Assembly (NCBI RefSeq): GCF_018119395.1
Contig: NZ_JAGPWD010000001.1
Span: forward strand, 248,001-312,000
DNA length: 64,000 nt
Direction: 5' to 3'
From: Massilia sp. ZL223
GTDB lineage: Bacteria > Pseudomonadota > Gammaproteobacteria > Burkholderiales > Burkholderiaceae_D
The notes below the pieces were generated by a model. That model had not been told where the DNA came from. It searched no databases and saw only the letters and a list, made by a program, of their open reading frames with translations. Within the stretch, counting starts at the first letter, position 1, and the number at the start of each line of letters is the position of its first letter. Positions 23,806 through 36,224 of the stretch are shown in pieces. The translations under genes and the position numbers were made by a program.

Positions 23806-25695
23806 TTAATCCTGAGTAGCTTGTTTCTTGTTAGGCGAGGCCAGGCCTTCCGCCCACACGGTGCCGATCGACATCTTGGTCAGCTTCTTCTTGCGGCCGT
23901 ACCAGGCGTTGACGAAGCCGCGCGCCACGAACACCGCCGAGAACATCGAGGTCAGGATGCCCAGGCAGTGCACCACGGCGAAGCCGCGCACCGCGCCCGA
24001 ACCGAACACCAGCAGCGCCAGGCCCACGATCAGGGTGGTGACGTTGGAGTCGAAGATCGTGTCCCAGGCGTGCTTGAAGCCGGCCGAGATCGCCGCCTGC
24101 GGCGGCTGGCCCGCGCGCAGTTCCTCGCGGATGCGCTCGTTGATCAGCACGTTCGCGTCGATCGCCATACCGAGCGCCAGCGCGATCGCGGCGATACCCG
24201 GCAGGGTCAGGGTGATCTGCATCATCGACAGGATCGCCAGCAGGAACAGCACGTTGGCCGCCAGCGCCAGCGCGCTGAAGAAGCCGACCAGGTGGTAGTA
24301 GAGGATCATGAAGATCGCGATCGCCACGAAGCCCCAGACGGTCGAGTGCAGGCCGCGCTCGATGTTCTCGGCGCCCAGCTGCGGGCCGATCACGCGTTCC
24401 TCGATGAATTCCATCGGGGCCGACAGGGCGCCCGAGCGCAGCAGCAGCGCCAGCTCGTTCGCGTCTTCCGAAGTGCCCATGTTGGTGATCTGGAAGGTCG
24501 AACCCAGTTCGCTCTGGATGGTCGGGGCCGACAGCACGCTGTACTTGCCCTTTTCCTTCAGCAGGATGGCCATGCGCTTGCCGACGTTGTCGCGGGTCGC
24601 CTGGCGGATGATGCGGCCGCCGTCGCCGTTCAGGTCGAGCGACACGGCCGGCTGCTGGTTCTGGTCGAAGCTGGCGACGGCGCTGGAGATGTAGTCGCCG
24701 GTCAGGATCACGTCTTTCGAGACGACGATCGGGGCGCCGCGGCCTTCGGTGAACAGTTCCGAGTTCAGGGGGATGGCGGCCGACAGTTCGGTGCCCGGGG
24801 TCACGCTGGAGTCGACCATGCGCAGCTCGAGGGTGGCGGTGCGGCCGATGATGTCCTTGGCGCGCGCCACGTCCTGCACGCCCGGCAGCTGGACCACGAT
24901 GCGGTCGGCGCCCTGCTGCTGGATGATCGGTTCGGTGGTGCCCAGTTCATTGATGCGCTTGGACAGGGTGACGATGTTCTGCTTCACGCCCTCTTCCACG
25001 GTGCGCTTGAGCGCTTCCGGCTTGAGCGTGACGACCAGCTTGAGGTCGGCGCCGTCGGCGGCCTCGGCCAGGGTCAGGTCGGTCTGCTTGGCCAGGACGT
25101 TGCGCGCGGCGACGCGGGTTTCGGCGTCGCGGAAACGCACTTCGATGTTATTGCCCACGCGTTCGATGCCGGCGTGGCGCACGTTGTTGTCGCGCAGCTG
25201 GCTGCGTACGCTGGCCTGGATGCCCTTGACCTTGGTGTCGAGCACGGCGCGGGTATCGACCTGCAGCAGGAAGTGCACGCCGCCGCGCAGGTCCAGGCCC
25301 AGGTTCATCGGCAGCGCGTTGATCTTCTGCATCCAGGCCGGGGTGTTCTTCACCAGGTTGACGGTGACGATGTAATCGGGGTTGGCCGGATCGCGGTTCA
25401 GGTCGCGTTCGAGCGCGAGCTTGGCGCGGAACTGCTCGTCGGTGCCGGCGAAGCGCGCGCGCACCGAGGTGCTGTGGCCGCTGCCTTCGAGGCTGGTGGC
25501 GGTGGTGGGAATGCCGGCGCGCTTGAGCGCATCCTCGACCAGGGTGGTGGTGGCGCTGGTGACGTTGATGGTCGACCGGCCCGACGTCACCTGCAACGCC
25601 GGCGATTCGCCGAAGTAGTTAGGCGCCGTGTACAGCGCGCCGAGCAGCAGCGCGATGGCGATCAGTAAGTATTTCCAGACGGGATAGCGGTTCAT
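23806..25695 (-). CDS. secD: protein translocase subunit SecD
   Basis: 629 residues: TM1 at the N-terminus, a large periplasmic P1 region starting with LGLDLRGGVHFLLQVD, and five C-terminal helices including LPGIAAIALALGMAIDANVLINERIREE, whose GMAIDANVLI core carries the essential Asp of the RND-type proton path. It partners SecF. It follows yajC by 51 bases in the conserved queA-tgt-yajC-secD-secF cluster. Confidence 0.97.
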   Translation of the reverse strand: MNRYPVWKYLLIAIALLLGALYTAPNYFGESPALQVTSGRSTINVTSATTTLVEDALKRAGIPTTATSLEGSGHSTSVRARFAGTDEQFRAKLALERDLNRDPANPDYIVTVNLVKNTPAWMQKINALPMNLGLDLRGGVHFLLQVDTRAVLDTKVKGIQASVRSQLRDNNVRHAGIERVGNNIEVRFRDAETRVAARNVLAKQTDLTLAEAADGADLKLVVTLKPEALKRTVEEGVKQNIVTLSKRINELGTTEPIIQQQGADRIVVQLPGVQDVARAKDIIGRTATLELRMVDSSVTPGTELSAAIPLNSELFTEGRGAPIVVSKDVILTGDYISSAVASFDQNQQPAVSLDLNGDGGRIIRQATRDNVGKRMAILLKEKGKYSVLSAPTIQSELGSTFQITNMGTSEDANELALLLRSGALSAPMEFIEERVIGPQLGAENIERGLHSTVWGFVAIAIFMILYYHLVGFFSALALAANVLFLLAILSMMQITLTLPGIAAIALALGMAIDANVLINERIREELRAGQPPQAAISAGFKHAWDTIFDSNVTTLIVGLALLVFGSGAVRGFAVVHCLGILTSMFSAVFVARGFVNAWYGRKKKLTKMSIGTVWAEGLASPNKKQATQD

Positions 25696-25746
25696 AGTGT
25701 TCCGGCATTCATGTTGAGCAGTGCGGCGCGGGGCCGCACGGCTGGC

Positions 25747-26079
25747 TTACAGGGCTTTCAGGGTGCCTTTCGGCAGCAGGGTGGTTACTGCGTTCTTCTG
25801 CACCATGATCTCGGTGCCGGCTGCCACTTCGATCGCCACGTAGGTGTCGGTGACCTTGTTGACGCGGCCCACGATGCCGCCAGCGGTCACGACTTCGTCG
25901 CCCTTGGTCAGCGCGTCCATCATCGCCTTGAGTTCGCGCTGGCGCTTCTGCTGAGGACGGATCATGAGGAAGTACATGACCACGAACATCAGGATCAGCG
26001 GCAGGAAGGTAGTCAGGCTGCCCATCAGGCCAGGGTCGGCTGCGGTGGCAGTTTGCGCGTACGCGTTGGAAATGAACAC
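25747..26079 (-). CDS. yajC: Sec translocon accessory subunit YajC
   Basis: 110 residues from a GTG start with CGGAG five bases upstream; this gives the normal family length, while the longer open frame does not. One membrane helix (LPLILMFVVMYFLMIRPQQKR, cut here at its basic end) and the C-terminal VVTAGGIVGRV motif identify it. YajC is a small inner-membrane partner of SecDF. Confidence 0.95.
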   Translation of the reverse strand: MFISNAYAQTATAADPGLMGSLTTFLPLILMFVVMYFLMIRPQQKRQRELKAMMDALTKGDEVVTAGGIVGRVNKVTDTYVAIEVAAGTEIMVQKNAVTTLLPKGTLKAL

Positions 26080-26267
26080 AAGAACTCCGATTGTGAAGTT
26101 AAAAAAATAAGCGGTGTATTCTAGCACCGGCTTACTGGCGCGGGCCAATCTGGAGGTATGTAGGACTTGCAAAAAAGAATTGCAAGTGTTGATGGAAAAT
26201 TAATTTCTGGGTGCCGCGTAAACACATTTGACCGAAGTCGCCGCCCCTTTCTCCTCCCAGTACGTAT

Positions 26268-26380
26268 AAAAACGTCATCCCGGCGAAGGCCGGGATCCAA
26301 GTTTGTTCGCTTACCCACTGCGCTTGAGCTCAGTGGTTTGCTGGGGACTTGGATCCCGGCCTGCGCCGGGATGACGGTTT
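26268..26380. repeat. REP-like double hairpin, copy B
   Basis: AACGTCATCCCGGC at the left and GCCGGGATGACGGTTT at the right. The arms are complementary over about 30 bp and each also folds alone. The spacer (GTTTGTTCGCTTACC onwards) is unrelated to copies A and C. It fills most of the 340-bp gap between yajC and tgt and could end the tgt transcript. Confidence 0.8.
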
Positions 26381-26419
26381 TGCGGCTAGGTGAGGAGAGT
26401 AAGGGTGGCGGCCTGCCTC

Positions 26420-28660
<2,241 letters not shown>

Positions 28661-28695
28661 CTATTTTACGCCAGCGAACGCCAATTTGCCGCAAT

Positions 28696-30756
28696 ATGCC
28701 CGCTTCCAAGACCCCTTCCGCCCCGAAAACGACAGAAAGCAAGCTAGCCCGGCTGGGGCTGCGCACCGATATGGACCTGGTGCTGCACCTGCCGATGCGC
28801 TACGAGGACGAGACGAAGATCGTCACGATCCGCGAAGCCTGCATGCGCGGCCTGCAAACCTGGCAGGTCGAAGGGATTGTGATCAAAAATGAAATTACCT
28901 ACAAGCCGCGCCGCCAGCTGCTGGTGACGATCCAGGACGACTCGGGCGACCTGATGCTGCGCTTCATGAATTTCTACGGCAGCCAGGTCAAGCAATTGTC
29001 CGAAGGCGTGAGGGTGCGGGCGCGTGGCGAACTCAAGCACGGTTTCTTCGGCGCCGAAATGGTGCACCCGACGTACAAGGTCGTCAACGAAGGCGCGCCC
29101 CTGCCGACTTCCCTCACCCCGGTCTATCCCTCGGGCGAGGGCCTGTCGCAGACCATCCTGCGGCGCGCCATCGCCGACGCCATGCGCCGCATCGACTGGA
29201 CCGACACCGTTCCGGAAGCGATCCGCGCGCGCATGCGCCTGATGGACTTCGCGCCAGCGGTCAAGCTGCTGCACTACCCGCCCAAGGACGTCGACGAACA
29301 CGCCCTGATCGAACGCTCGCACCCGGCCTGGGAGCGCATGAAGTTCGACGAGCTGCTGGCCCAGCAGCTGTCCCTGAAGCGTGCGCAGCAGGCGCGGCGC
29401 GAGAAAGGCGCGCCCCACCTGCGCGCGGTGGGCGCCCTGTCGGAAGCCTTTTTGCAGGCCCTGCCCTTCAAGCTGACCAACGCCCAGCAGCGCGTGGTCA
29501 AGGAAATCCGCGCCGACCTGCGCGAAGGCTATCCTATGCAGCGCCTGCTGCAGGGCGATGTCGGGAGCGGCAAGACCGTGGTGTCGGCGCTGGCGGCGGC
29601 ACAGGCCATCGACAGCGGCTACCAGGCGGCGCTGATGGCGCCGACCGAGATCCTGGCCGAACAGCACTTCCGCAAGATCGCCTCGTGGATGGAGCCGCTG
29701 GGGGTGAAGGTCGCGTGGCTGACCGGCAGCCTGAAGAAAAAGGAAAAGACGGCCGCCAACGAGCTGATCGAATCGGGCGAGGCGCAGCTGGTCATCGGCA
29801 CCCACGCGCTGATCCAGGACACGGTGCAGTTCGCGAAACTGGGCCTGGTGATCGTCGACGAGCAGCACCGCTTCGGCGTCGGCCAGCGCCTCACCCTGCG
29901 CAACAAGGGCAGCGACGGCCTGGTGCCGCACCAGCTCATGATGTCGGCCACGCCGATCCCGCGCACCCTGGCGATGACGTATTACGCCGACCTGGAAGTG
30001 TCGGTGATCGACGAGCTGCCTCCCGGCCGCAGCCCCATCGTCACGCGCGCCATCGACCAGAACCGGCGCGACGAAGTGATCGAGCGCGTGCACGCGGCGG
30101 CGCTGGAAGGACGGCAGGTCTACTGGGTCTGCCCGCTGATCGAGGAATCCGAAGCCTTGCAGCTGCAGACCGCGACCGAGACCTACGAGACACTGGCCGA
30201 GGCCCTGCCGGATTTGCAGGTGGGCCTGGTGCATGGGCGCATGAAGCCGCTTGAGAAGCAGGTGGTGATGGATGCCTTCTCGGCCGGCGAGGTGCACGTG
30301 CTGGTGGCGACCACCGTGATCGAGGTGGGCGTGGACGTGCCGAATGCCTCGCTGATGGTGATCGAGCATGCGGAGCGCTTCGGTCTGTCGCAGCTGCACC
30401 AGCTGCGCGGGCGTGTGGGACGGGGATCGGCGGCATCGGTGTGCCTGCTGCTGTATCAGAGCCCGCTGGGCCAGGTGGCCAAGCAGCGCCTGATGACCAT
30501 GCGCGAGACCACCGACGGCTTCGAGATCGCGCGGCGCGACCTGGAGATCCGTGGACCGGGCGAATTTTTAGGCGCGCGCCAGTCGGGCCAGGCGATGCTG
30601 CGCTTTGCGGATCTGGAGACCGACCAGTGGCTGGTGGAGCGGGCGCGGGACGTGGCGCAGCATCTGCTGCAGCACGAGACGCCGGAGAACATGGCGATCG
30701 TGGATGCCCACCTGACGCGCTGGCTGGGTGGACGCGAGGAATTCCTGAAGGCGTAG
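28696..30756 (+). CDS. recG: ATP-dependent DNA helicase RecG
   Basis: 686 residues. A wedge/OB domain (about 1-200, including RRQLLVTIQDDSGDLMLRF) precedes the helicase core: Walker A GDVGSGKT near residue 288, DEQHRFGVGQR near 387, MSATPIPRTLAMT, and motif VI QLRGRVGRG. RecG remodels stalled replication forks and Holliday junctions. The ATG at 28696 lacks a strong ribosome site; a much longer upstream open frame lies opposite queA and is not credible. Confidence 0.96.
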   Translation: MPASKTPSAPKTTESKLARLGLRTDMDLVLHLPMRYEDETKIVTIREACMRGLQTWQVEGIVIKNEITYKPRRQLLVTIQDDSGDLMLRFMNFYGSQVKQLSEGVRVRARGELKHGFFGAEMVHPTYKVVNEGAPLPTSLTPVYPSGEGLSQTILRRAIADAMRRIDWTDTVPEAIRARMRLMDFAPAVKLLHYPPKDVDEHALIERSHPAWERMKFDELLAQQLSLKRAQQARREKGAPHLRAVGALSEAFLQALPFKLTNAQQRVVKEIRADLREGYPMQRLLQGDVGSGKTVVSALAAAQAIDSGYQAALMAPTEILAEQHFRKIASWMEPLGVKVAWLTGSLKKKEKTAANELIESGEAQLVIGTHALIQDTVQFAKLGLVIVDEQHRFGVGQRLTLRNKGSDGLVPHQLMMSATPIPRTLAMTYYADLEVSVIDELPPGRSPIVTRAIDQNRRDEVIERVHAAALEGRQVYWVCPLIEESEALQLQTATETYETLAEALPDLQVGLVHGRMKPLEKQVVMDAFSAGEVHVLVATTVIEVGVDVPNASLMVIEHAERFGLSQLHQLRGRVGRGSAASVCLLLYQSPLGQVAKQRLMTMRETTDGFEIARRDLEIRGPGEFLGARQSGQAMLRFADLETDQWLVERARDVAQHLLQHETPENMAIVDAHLTRWLGGREEFLKA

Positions 30757-30812
30757 GGTTGGCGGCCCCATGGGGCGATACCGGCGCCGGTGGGAATGTA
30801 TGCGCTGGACGC

Positions 30813-30833
30813 GTGGACGGGAAACCCGTCCAC
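30813..30833. repeat. perfect 9-bp hairpin downstream of recG
   Basis: GTGGACGGG-AAA-CCCGTCCAC, with further outer complementarity between GCGTAGGGTTGGC (near 30750) and its near-inverse CCTACGCCGACC (30834-30845). No T-run follows. Probably an extragenic palindrome and barrier between the convergent recG and VOC genes. Confidence 0.55.
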
Positions 30834-30857
30834 CCTACGCCGACCTAAGCTGCAACC

Positions 30858-31226
30858 CTACGTACTGATCGCGCTGGTGAAGGTCAGCCGGTTGCCGAAA
30901 GGATCCTTGACCGACATATCGCGCGAGCCCCAGGGCATCTCCTCGACCTGCGGCCGCGCATAGCCGTAGCGCTTGCCCGCCAGCTCGGCGTGCAGCGCGT
31001 CGATGTCGCTGGTCTCGATGCGCATCGCCGCGCCCGGACAGCAGTCGCCATGATGCTCGCTCAGGTGCAGCACGAGTTCGCCGCGCGACACCTGCAGGTA
31101 CAGCGGCAGGTCCGGCTCGAAGCGGTGCTCCCAGTCGACCTGGAAGCCGAGGAAATCGACATAGAACTCGCGCGCCTTGCGTTCGTCGAAGATACGCAGG
31201 ATGGGTGTAGCCTTCGTCAGCTGCAT
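30858..31226 (-). CDS. VOC-superfamily (glyoxalase/bleomycin-resistance type) protein
   Basis: 122 residues with two beta-alpha-beta-beta-beta modules: ATPILRIFDERKAREFYVDF and DIDALHAELAG, ending DPFGNRLTF. The layout is closest to bleomycin-resistance-like proteins. Metal-ligand positions are not complete enough to name a reaction. It sits 12 bases after the Gfo/Idh gene and may be co-transcribed with it and DUF3025/pyrC. Confidence 0.8.
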   Translation of the reverse strand: MQLTKATPILRIFDERKAREFYVDFLGFQVDWEHRFEPDLPLYLQVSRGELVLHLSEHHGDCCPGAAMRIETSDIDALHAELAGKRYGYARPQVEEMPWGSRDMSVKDPFGNRLTFTSAIST

Positions 31227-31238
31227 GCCGGCTCTCCT

Positions 31239-32231
31239 TTAACGTGCCTGGTCCGCCTTGTAGGTCAATCCGATCTGGCGGCGGATCTCGTCCATCACGC
31301 CCATCAGCGCCAGGGTCTCTTCCATCTTCATCGACGGGCTTTCGATCAGCCCTTCGCGCCAGCAGCGCTGCGCCTCGATCACTTCATGCACGTAGCCGTT
31401 GCCGAGGTAAGGCGTGTCGATGGTGCGCGACCTGCCGTCTTCCAGGGTAACGGTCACCGTCTTCGCGCGGTGGAACATGGTGTTCATGCGCACGCTGCCC
31501 TTCTCGCCCGATACGGTCAGCTCGCAAGGCGTGCGCGCCAGGAAGGAGCAGCTGCACACCGACATGCCGCCGCCCGCATGCTTGAGCGTGAAGCCGGTCT
31601 GTACGTCCACGCCGGTCGGTCCCATCACGGCCTGGGCCTTGATCTCTTCCACTGGACCGAGCAGCGCCGCCGCAATCGACAGCGGGTAGATGCCCAGGTC
31701 GAGCAGCGCGCCGCCGCCCAGCTCGGGGTTGAACACGCGGTGCTCCGGCCCAAAGCTGGCAGTGAAGCCGAAGTCGGCCACCACCTGGCTCACCTTGCCG
31801 ATCTCGCCCGATTCGACGATGCGTTTGGTCTCCAGGAAGGCCGGCAGGTAGCGCGTCCACATCGCTTCCATCATGAACAGGCGCTTCGAGCGCGCCAGGG
31901 TGACCATCTGCTCGGCTTCGCGCAGGTTCATGGCGAACGGCTTTTCGCACAGCACGCCCTTGCCGGCGCGCAGGGCCATCAGGGCGTTGTCCGCGTGCTG
32001 CGGGTGCGGGGTGCCGATATACACCAGGTCGATGCCGTCCGCCGCCGCCAGTTCCTCGTAGGAGCCGAAGGCGGCAGCGGCGCCGAACTCCCCGGCGAAG
32101 GCCTGGGCCTTGTCCAGGCTGCGCGACGCGACGGCGGCCAGCACGGCGTCCGGCACGTCCTTCAATGCGTTGGCGAAGGCCTTGGCGATCTTTCCGGTGC
32201 CGAGTATGCCCCAGCGTACTGCGTCAGCCAT
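31239..32231 (-). CDS. Gfo/Idh/MocA-family NAD(P)-dependent oxidoreductase
   Basis: 330 residues from the ATG with AAGGAG upstream. The N-terminal Rossmann fold shows GILGTGKIAKAFANAL; the family motif GVLCEKPFAMN supplies the conserved Lys-Pro of the active site; GGGALLDLGIYPLS is the C-terminal domain signature. It probably oxidises or reduces a sugar or cyclitol, or a trans-dihydrodiol. The substrate is not evident. Its start overlaps the DUF3025 stop by eight bases. Confidence 0.88.
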   Translation of the reverse strand: MADAVRWGILGTGKIAKAFANALKDVPDAVLAAVASRSLDKAQAFAGEFGAAAAFGSYEELAAADGIDLVYIGTPHPQHADNALMALRAGKGVLCEKPFAMNLREAEQMVTLARSKRLFMMEAMWTRYLPAFLETKRIVESGEIGKVSQVVADFGFTASFGPEHRVFNPELGGGALLDLGIYPLSIAAALLGPVEEIKAQAVMGPTGVDVQTGFTLKHAGGGMSVCSCSFLARTPCELTVSGEKGSVRMNTMFHRAKTVTVTLEDGRSRTIDTPYLGNGYVHEVIEAQRCWREGLIESPSMKMEETLALMGVMDEIRRQIGLTYKADQAR

Positions 32232-33036
32232 TGTGTACTCCTTGTCGATCCGCCCGCTTGGGACGGAATACGGTCGTATCCAGATAAAATTCGGCGTCCT
32301 GGCCCGGCCACCAGCCCGGCACACCCAGCGCCTGCAGCGGCGTGAAGGCGGCGGTGCTCAAGCCTTCGCGGACCAGTTGGTCAGCCACATGTTCGTCCAG
32401 CCAGGCGCGCCGCGCCTCATGGCCGAGTGCGAAGAAGGCATCATCGGCGAACACCACGCGCACATGCGCCGTGATCGCCTTGCGCGGTGCGACCAGCTTT
32501 TCCATCAGCGCGTGGCCGAACAGCCAGACCTGGGCGTCGCGACCGAACATGGCGCGCTTGTGAAACAGGGCGTCCAGCCAGCGGTGGCCGCGCAGGTCGT
32601 CGACCAGCGCGCGTCCGGCTTCGTCCTCGCGCACCACCAGCAAGGCGGCGTTCTCGTCGAAGATGGTGGCCGCGTCGCGCGCGGGACCGCGCGACTTGCC
32701 GACGCCGTCCTGCGCGATCTGGGCCGCCTGAAGGGCGTTCAGTTCGCGCTTGATGAGCGGGAAGGTCTGCCACACCAGCCCGTTGAAGAAATCGTGCAGG
32801 TTGTCGCGCGAGGGCACCTGCCCGGTGGCGCCGATGAATTCCTCATAGGCGCTGCCTTCGGGGAGCGCGGCCTGGGGTACGAAGCGCAGCGGCAGGCCGG
32901 CGTGGTTGCGCAGGCCGAGCGCCTGCGCATTGCGGTTGAAGGCGTCCAAAAAGTCCTCGCCTTCGAGCGCCAGCCGTTCGAAGGCCGGGCGCACCGCGTC
33001 GTACCACGGACGCGCCCAGTCGATCTGCGCCAGCAT
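32224..33036 (-). CDS. DUF3025-family protein
   Basis: 270 residues. The segment VPSRDNLHDFFNGLVW is the strongest family signature; other recognisable parts are FDENAALLVV and the late MPGWWPG-like GVPGWWPGQD. No membrane segment or signal peptide. Function is unknown; genes of this family often sit next to pyrC or housekeeping genes in betaproteobacteria. It starts seven bases after the pyrC stop. Confidence 0.78.
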   Translation of the reverse strand: MLAQIDWARPWYDAVRPAFERLALEGEDFLDAFNRNAQALGLRNHAGLPLRFVPQAALPEGSAYEEFIGATGQVPSRDNLHDFFNGLVWQTFPLIKRELNALQAAQIAQDGVGKSRGPARDAATIFDENAALLVVREDEAGRALVDDLRGHRWLDALFHKRAMFGRDAQVWLFGHALMEKLVAPRKAITAHVRVVFADDAFFALGHEARRAWLDEHVADQLVREGLSTAAFTPLQALGVPGWWPGQDAEFYLDTTVFRPKRADRQGVHNG

Positions 33037-33043
33037 GAAGGAT

Positions 33044-34093
33044 TTACACCATCTTCCAGTTGATGGTTTCGCCGGCGTTCAGCGGCACCAGCTGGTGTTC
33101 GCCCATCGCCACGCTTTCCGGCAGGGTCCAGGCTTCGCGCTTGAGGGTGATGGTGCCTTCGTTGCGCGGCAGGCCGTAGAAGGCCGGGCCGTTCAGGCTG
33201 GCGAAGGCTTCGAGCTTGTCGAGCGCGCCGGCCTGGGCGAAGGCTTCGGTGTACATCTCCATCGCGTGCAGCGCGGTGTAGCAGCCGGCGCAGCCGCAGG
33301 CGGCGTACTTGGTGTGCACGGCGTGCGGCGCCGAGTCGGTGCCGAGGAAGAAGCGCTCGTCGCCGCTGGTGGCGGCGGTCACCAGCGCCAGGCGGTGTTC
33401 CTCGCGCTTGAGCACCGGCAGGCAGTAATAGTGCGGACGGATGCCGCCGCGGAAGATCTCGTTGCGATTGTAGAGCAGGTGATGGGCGGTGATGGTCGCC
33501 GCGATCGGGCCTTCGGCCTCGGCCACGTACTGGGCCGCGTCCTTGGTGGTGATGTGCTCGAACACGACGCTCAAGGTCGGCATGTCACGGCGCAGCGGGC
33601 GCATCACGCGCTCGATGAACACGGCTTCGCGGTCGAAGATGTCGATCTCGGGATCGGTGACTTCGCCGTGCACCAGCAGCGGCATGCCCACTTCCTGCAT
33701 CATTTCCAGGGTCTTGTAGCACTTCTTCAGGTCGGTCACGCCCGCCGCCGAGTTGGTGGTGGCGCCGGCCGGGTAGAGCTTGACCGCGTGGATGAAGCCG
33801 GTGTCCTGGGCGCGGCGGATCTCGTCCGGGTCCGTATTGTCGGTCAGGTACAGGGTCATCAGCGGCTCGAACTGGACGCCCTCCGGAATCGCGGCCAGGA
33901 TGCGCTCGCGGTAGGCCAGCGCCTCGGCGGTCGTGGTGACCGGCGGCTTCAGGTTCGGCATGATGATCGCGCGGCCGAACTGGCGCGCGCTGTGCGGCAG
34001 CACGCTGGCCATGGCGGCGCCGTCGCGCACGTGCAGGTGCCAGTCGTCGGGACGGACGATGGTGATGGAATCTGGGGTATCGATGGTGGACAT
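33044..34093 (-). CDS. pyrC: dihydroorotase
   Basis: 349 residues, class II (PyrC) size. WHLHVRDG supplies two zinc ligands; [14 protein letters not shown] holds the lysine that is carboxylated in the binuclear zinc site; [19 protein letters not shown] and the C-terminal LNAGETI fit the family. It cyclises N-carbamoyl-aspartate to dihydroorotate in pyrimidine synthesis. First gene of the minus-strand set pyrC-DUF3025-Gfo/Idh-VOC. Confidence 0.96.
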   Translation of the reverse strand: MSTIDTPDSITIVRPDDWHLHVRDGAAMASVLPHSARQFGRAIIMPNLKPPVTTTAEALAYRERILAAIPEGVQFEPLMTLYLTDNTDPDEIRRAQDTGFIHAVKLYPAGATTNSAAGVTDLKKCYKTLEMMQEVGMPLLVHGEVTDPEIDIFDREAVFIERVMRPLRRDMPTLSVVFEHITTKDAAQYVAEAEGPIAATITAHHLLYNRNEIFRGGIRPHYYCLPVLKREEHRLALVTAATSGDERFFLGTDSAPHAVHTKYAACGCAGCYTALHAMEMYTEAFAQAGALDKLEAFASLNGPAFYGLPRNEGTITLKREAWTLPESVAMGEHQLVPLNAGETINWKMV

Positions 34094-34248
34094 GGCGGTT
34101 CTCGGATTGCGGATGCCGACATTTTACCCGCAGCGGCCATCCGGGTTACGCGCTTGCGCGGCGCCATGCCGTGAATTGCATTAATGACACCCCTATTTCT
34201 TGCCGGGAAAGCCGAAAACTTTTTTCTCGATTCATATAGATGATGTGG

Positions 34249-34277
34249 TTGACACGTATGAGTTCGTGGATTAGCAT
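34249..34277 (+). promoter_or_regulatory. sigma-70 promoter of the UxaA-type lyase genes
   Basis: TTGACA, 17-bp spacer, TAGCAT; predicted start near 34284, 40 bases before the first ATG. Confidence 0.65.
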
Positions 34278-34323
34278 GGATTCACGTTCCAACAAACCTG
34301 GATGGACGAACAAGGAGACAGAC

Positions 34324-34605
34324 ATGATTCATTTTGTGGTGCACGAAGATGGTGACTCGGTCGGTACGGTCGTGGTCGAGGGTGTGAAGTCCGGCGCAAC
34401 GCTCAACGGCTGGGTGATGGAGCAGGACCGGGTGGTCGAGGTGCGCACCGTCAGCGATATCCCGATCGGCCACAAGATCGCGCTGAACGCGCTGCAGCCG
34501 GGGGACACGGTGATGAAGTACGGCGTCGACATCGGCAAGGTGGTGGCCCCGATCGCGGCCGGCGAACACCTGCATGTCCATAACGTCAAGACCAAGCGCT
34601 GGTAA
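34324..34605 (+). CDS. SAF-domain small subunit of a UxaA-family lyase (SuyA-like candidate)
   Basis: 93 residues forming a single SAF domain: GDSVGTVVVEGVKSG, the central IPIGHKIALNALQPGD and KYGVDIG. In Escherichia coli UxaA the SAF domain is fused to the large domain; here it is separate. (R)-sulfolactate sulfo-lyase has exactly this split, with a small subunit near 8-10 kDa and a large one near 42 kDa. AAGGAG precedes the start. The large subunit follows 60 bases downstream. Confidence 0.75.
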   Translation: MIHFVVHEDGDSVGTVVVEGVKSGATLNGWVMEQDRVVEVRTVSDIPIGHKIALNALQPGDTVMKYGVDIGKVVAPIAAGEHLHVHNVKTKRW

Positions 34606-34665
34606 GCCGCATTGCCTTCCCGGCCATCATCGAATACCGAACTGCGAATTGAACGGAGACACCCC

Positions 34666-35835
34666 ATGATCAACCAGGACACCACCTTCCTCGGCTACCG
34701 CCGCGAAAACGGCCGCGTCGGCGTGCGCAACCACGTCATCGTGCTGCCGGTCGACGATATTTCCAACGCCGCCGCCGAGGCCGTGGCCAACAACATCAAG
34801 GGCACCATGGCCCTGCCCCACCCCTACGGCCGCCTGCAGTTCGGCGCCGACCTCGAGCTGCACTTCCGCACCATGATCGGTACCGGCGCCAATCCGAACG
34901 TGGCGGCCGTGATCGTGATCGGCATCGAGCCGCAGTGGACCCAGCTCATCGTCGACGGCATCGCCAAGACCGGCAAGCCGGTACAGGGCTTCGCGATCGA
35001 GGGCCATGGCGACCACGACACGATCTACCGCGCCTCGAAGGCGGCGCGCCAGATGGTGCAGTGGGCGTCCGAAAAGCAGCGCGAGGAATGCCCGATCAGC
35101 GACCTGTGGGTCTCGACCAAGTGCGGCGAGTCCGACACCACCTCCGGCTGCGGCGCCAACCCGACGGTGGGCAATGCCTTCGACAAGCTGTACGGCCTGG
35201 GCGCGACCCTGGTGTTCGGCGAAACCTCGGAACTGACGGGCGGCGAGCACCTGGTGGCCGCGCGCTGCGCCACGCCGGACGTCAAGGAAAAGTTCATGAC
35301 CATGTTCAACCGCTACCAGGACATGATCAACCGCTACAAGACCTCGGACCTGTCCGATTCGCAGCCGACCAAGGGCAATATCGCGGGCGGCCTGACCACG
35401 ATCGAGGAAAAGGCGCTGGGTAATATCCAGAAGATCGGCAAGAAATGCCGTGTCGACGGGGTGCTGGACAAGGCCGAGACCCCGACCGGTCCGGGACTGT
35501 GGTTCATGGACTCGTCCTCGGCCGCCGCCGAGATGGTGACCCTGTGCGCAGCCTCGGGCTATGCGGTGCACTTCTTCCCGACCGGCCAGGGCAACGTGAT
35601 CGGCAACCCGATCGTCCCCGTCATCAAGATCTGCGCCAACCCGAAAACGGTGCGCGTGATGGAAGAGCACATCGACGTCGACACCTCGGGCCTGCTGCAG
35701 CGCGAAATCAACATGGATGGCGCGGGCGACAAGCTGCTCGAGTGCATGCTGCGCACCGCCAACGGCCGCCTGACGGCAGCCGAAGCGCTGGGCCACCGCG
35801 AGTTCGTGCTGACCCGCTTGTACGAAAGCGCATAA
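34666..35835 (+). CDS. large subunit of a UxaA-family lyase/dehydratase (SuyB-like candidate)
   Basis: 389 residues from an ATG with CGGAG upstream. [15 protein letters not shown] at the N-terminus, [18 protein letters not shown] and [11 protein letters not shown] are typical of the UxaA/GarD C-terminal domain; the cysteines probably bind an iron or Fe-S centre. Candidate reactions are (R)-sulfolactate to pyruvate plus sulfite, or dehydration of a sugar acid such as altronate. No sugar-acid genes surround it, while sulfolactate-type dehydrogenases and sulfur exporters lie 12-20 kb away, which favours the former. Confidence 0.75.
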   Translation: MINQDTTFLGYRRENGRVGVRNHVIVLPVDDISNAAAEAVANNIKGTMALPHPYGRLQFGADLELHFRTMIGTGANPNVAAVIVIGIEPQWTQLIVDGIAKTGKPVQGFAIEGHGDHDTIYRASKAARQMVQWASEKQREECPISDLWVSTKCGESDTTSGCGANPTVGNAFDKLYGLGATLVFGETSELTGGEHLVAARCATPDVKEKFMTMFNRYQDMINRYKTSDLSDSQPTKGNIAGGLTTIEEKALGNIQKIGKKCRVDGVLDKAETPTGPGLWFMDSSSAAAEMVTLCAASGYAVHFFPTGQGNVIGNPIVPVIKICANPKTVRVMEEHIDVDTSGLLQREINMDGAGDKLLECMLRTANGRLTAAEALGHREFVLTRLYESA

Positions 35836-35866
35836 GGTCCGCCTGCTCCTGCAGGGCGACTGAATA

Positions 35867-35910
35867 CCGTCCTCGCCGCGTACGGCGGCGGGGACGGCGT
35901 TTCCATTTTG
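35867..35910 (+). terminator. terminator after the UxaA-type operon
   Basis: CCGTCCTCGCCG and CGGCGGGGACGG pair around a short loop, followed by a T-rich tail (TTTCCATTTT). Confidence 0.65.
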
Positions 35911-36224
35911 CCAGCGCGCGTGCCGCTATGCTTCCCTCCCAAGGACGCCCAACAAGATCTTCGACTTGCCTCCAACAGAGGAAGAATGAGGCAAGCGAAA
36001 GGAACCCCTGGTGGATGTCAGCTCCTCTCTCAATGCCTATCGAGCCCGCCAAGACGTCGTTGGCTACCGGGCGCGCGTCCGCAACACGCTTGTATTTTTC
36101 ATAGTTTCATCTCGTGCGCCTATGCCCACTCTTGGTCGATTGCCGCCGTCCAGCCTACGGCAGGTTTCGACCCAAAGCGGAAGTTCGCCTTCGCTTCGCA
36201 TTCAGGCTGCAACATCTGAACCCA
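35911..36224. other. intergenic stretch without a recognisable gene; contains a dispersed motif
   Basis: Lower GC and no convincing coding frame. Around 36134-36190 it carries GGTCGATTGCCGCCG...TTTCGACCCAAAGCGGAAG, a member of a dispersed motif family also seen near 50780, 52345 and 52930. Short open frames here look like readings of that repeat. Confidence 0.5.
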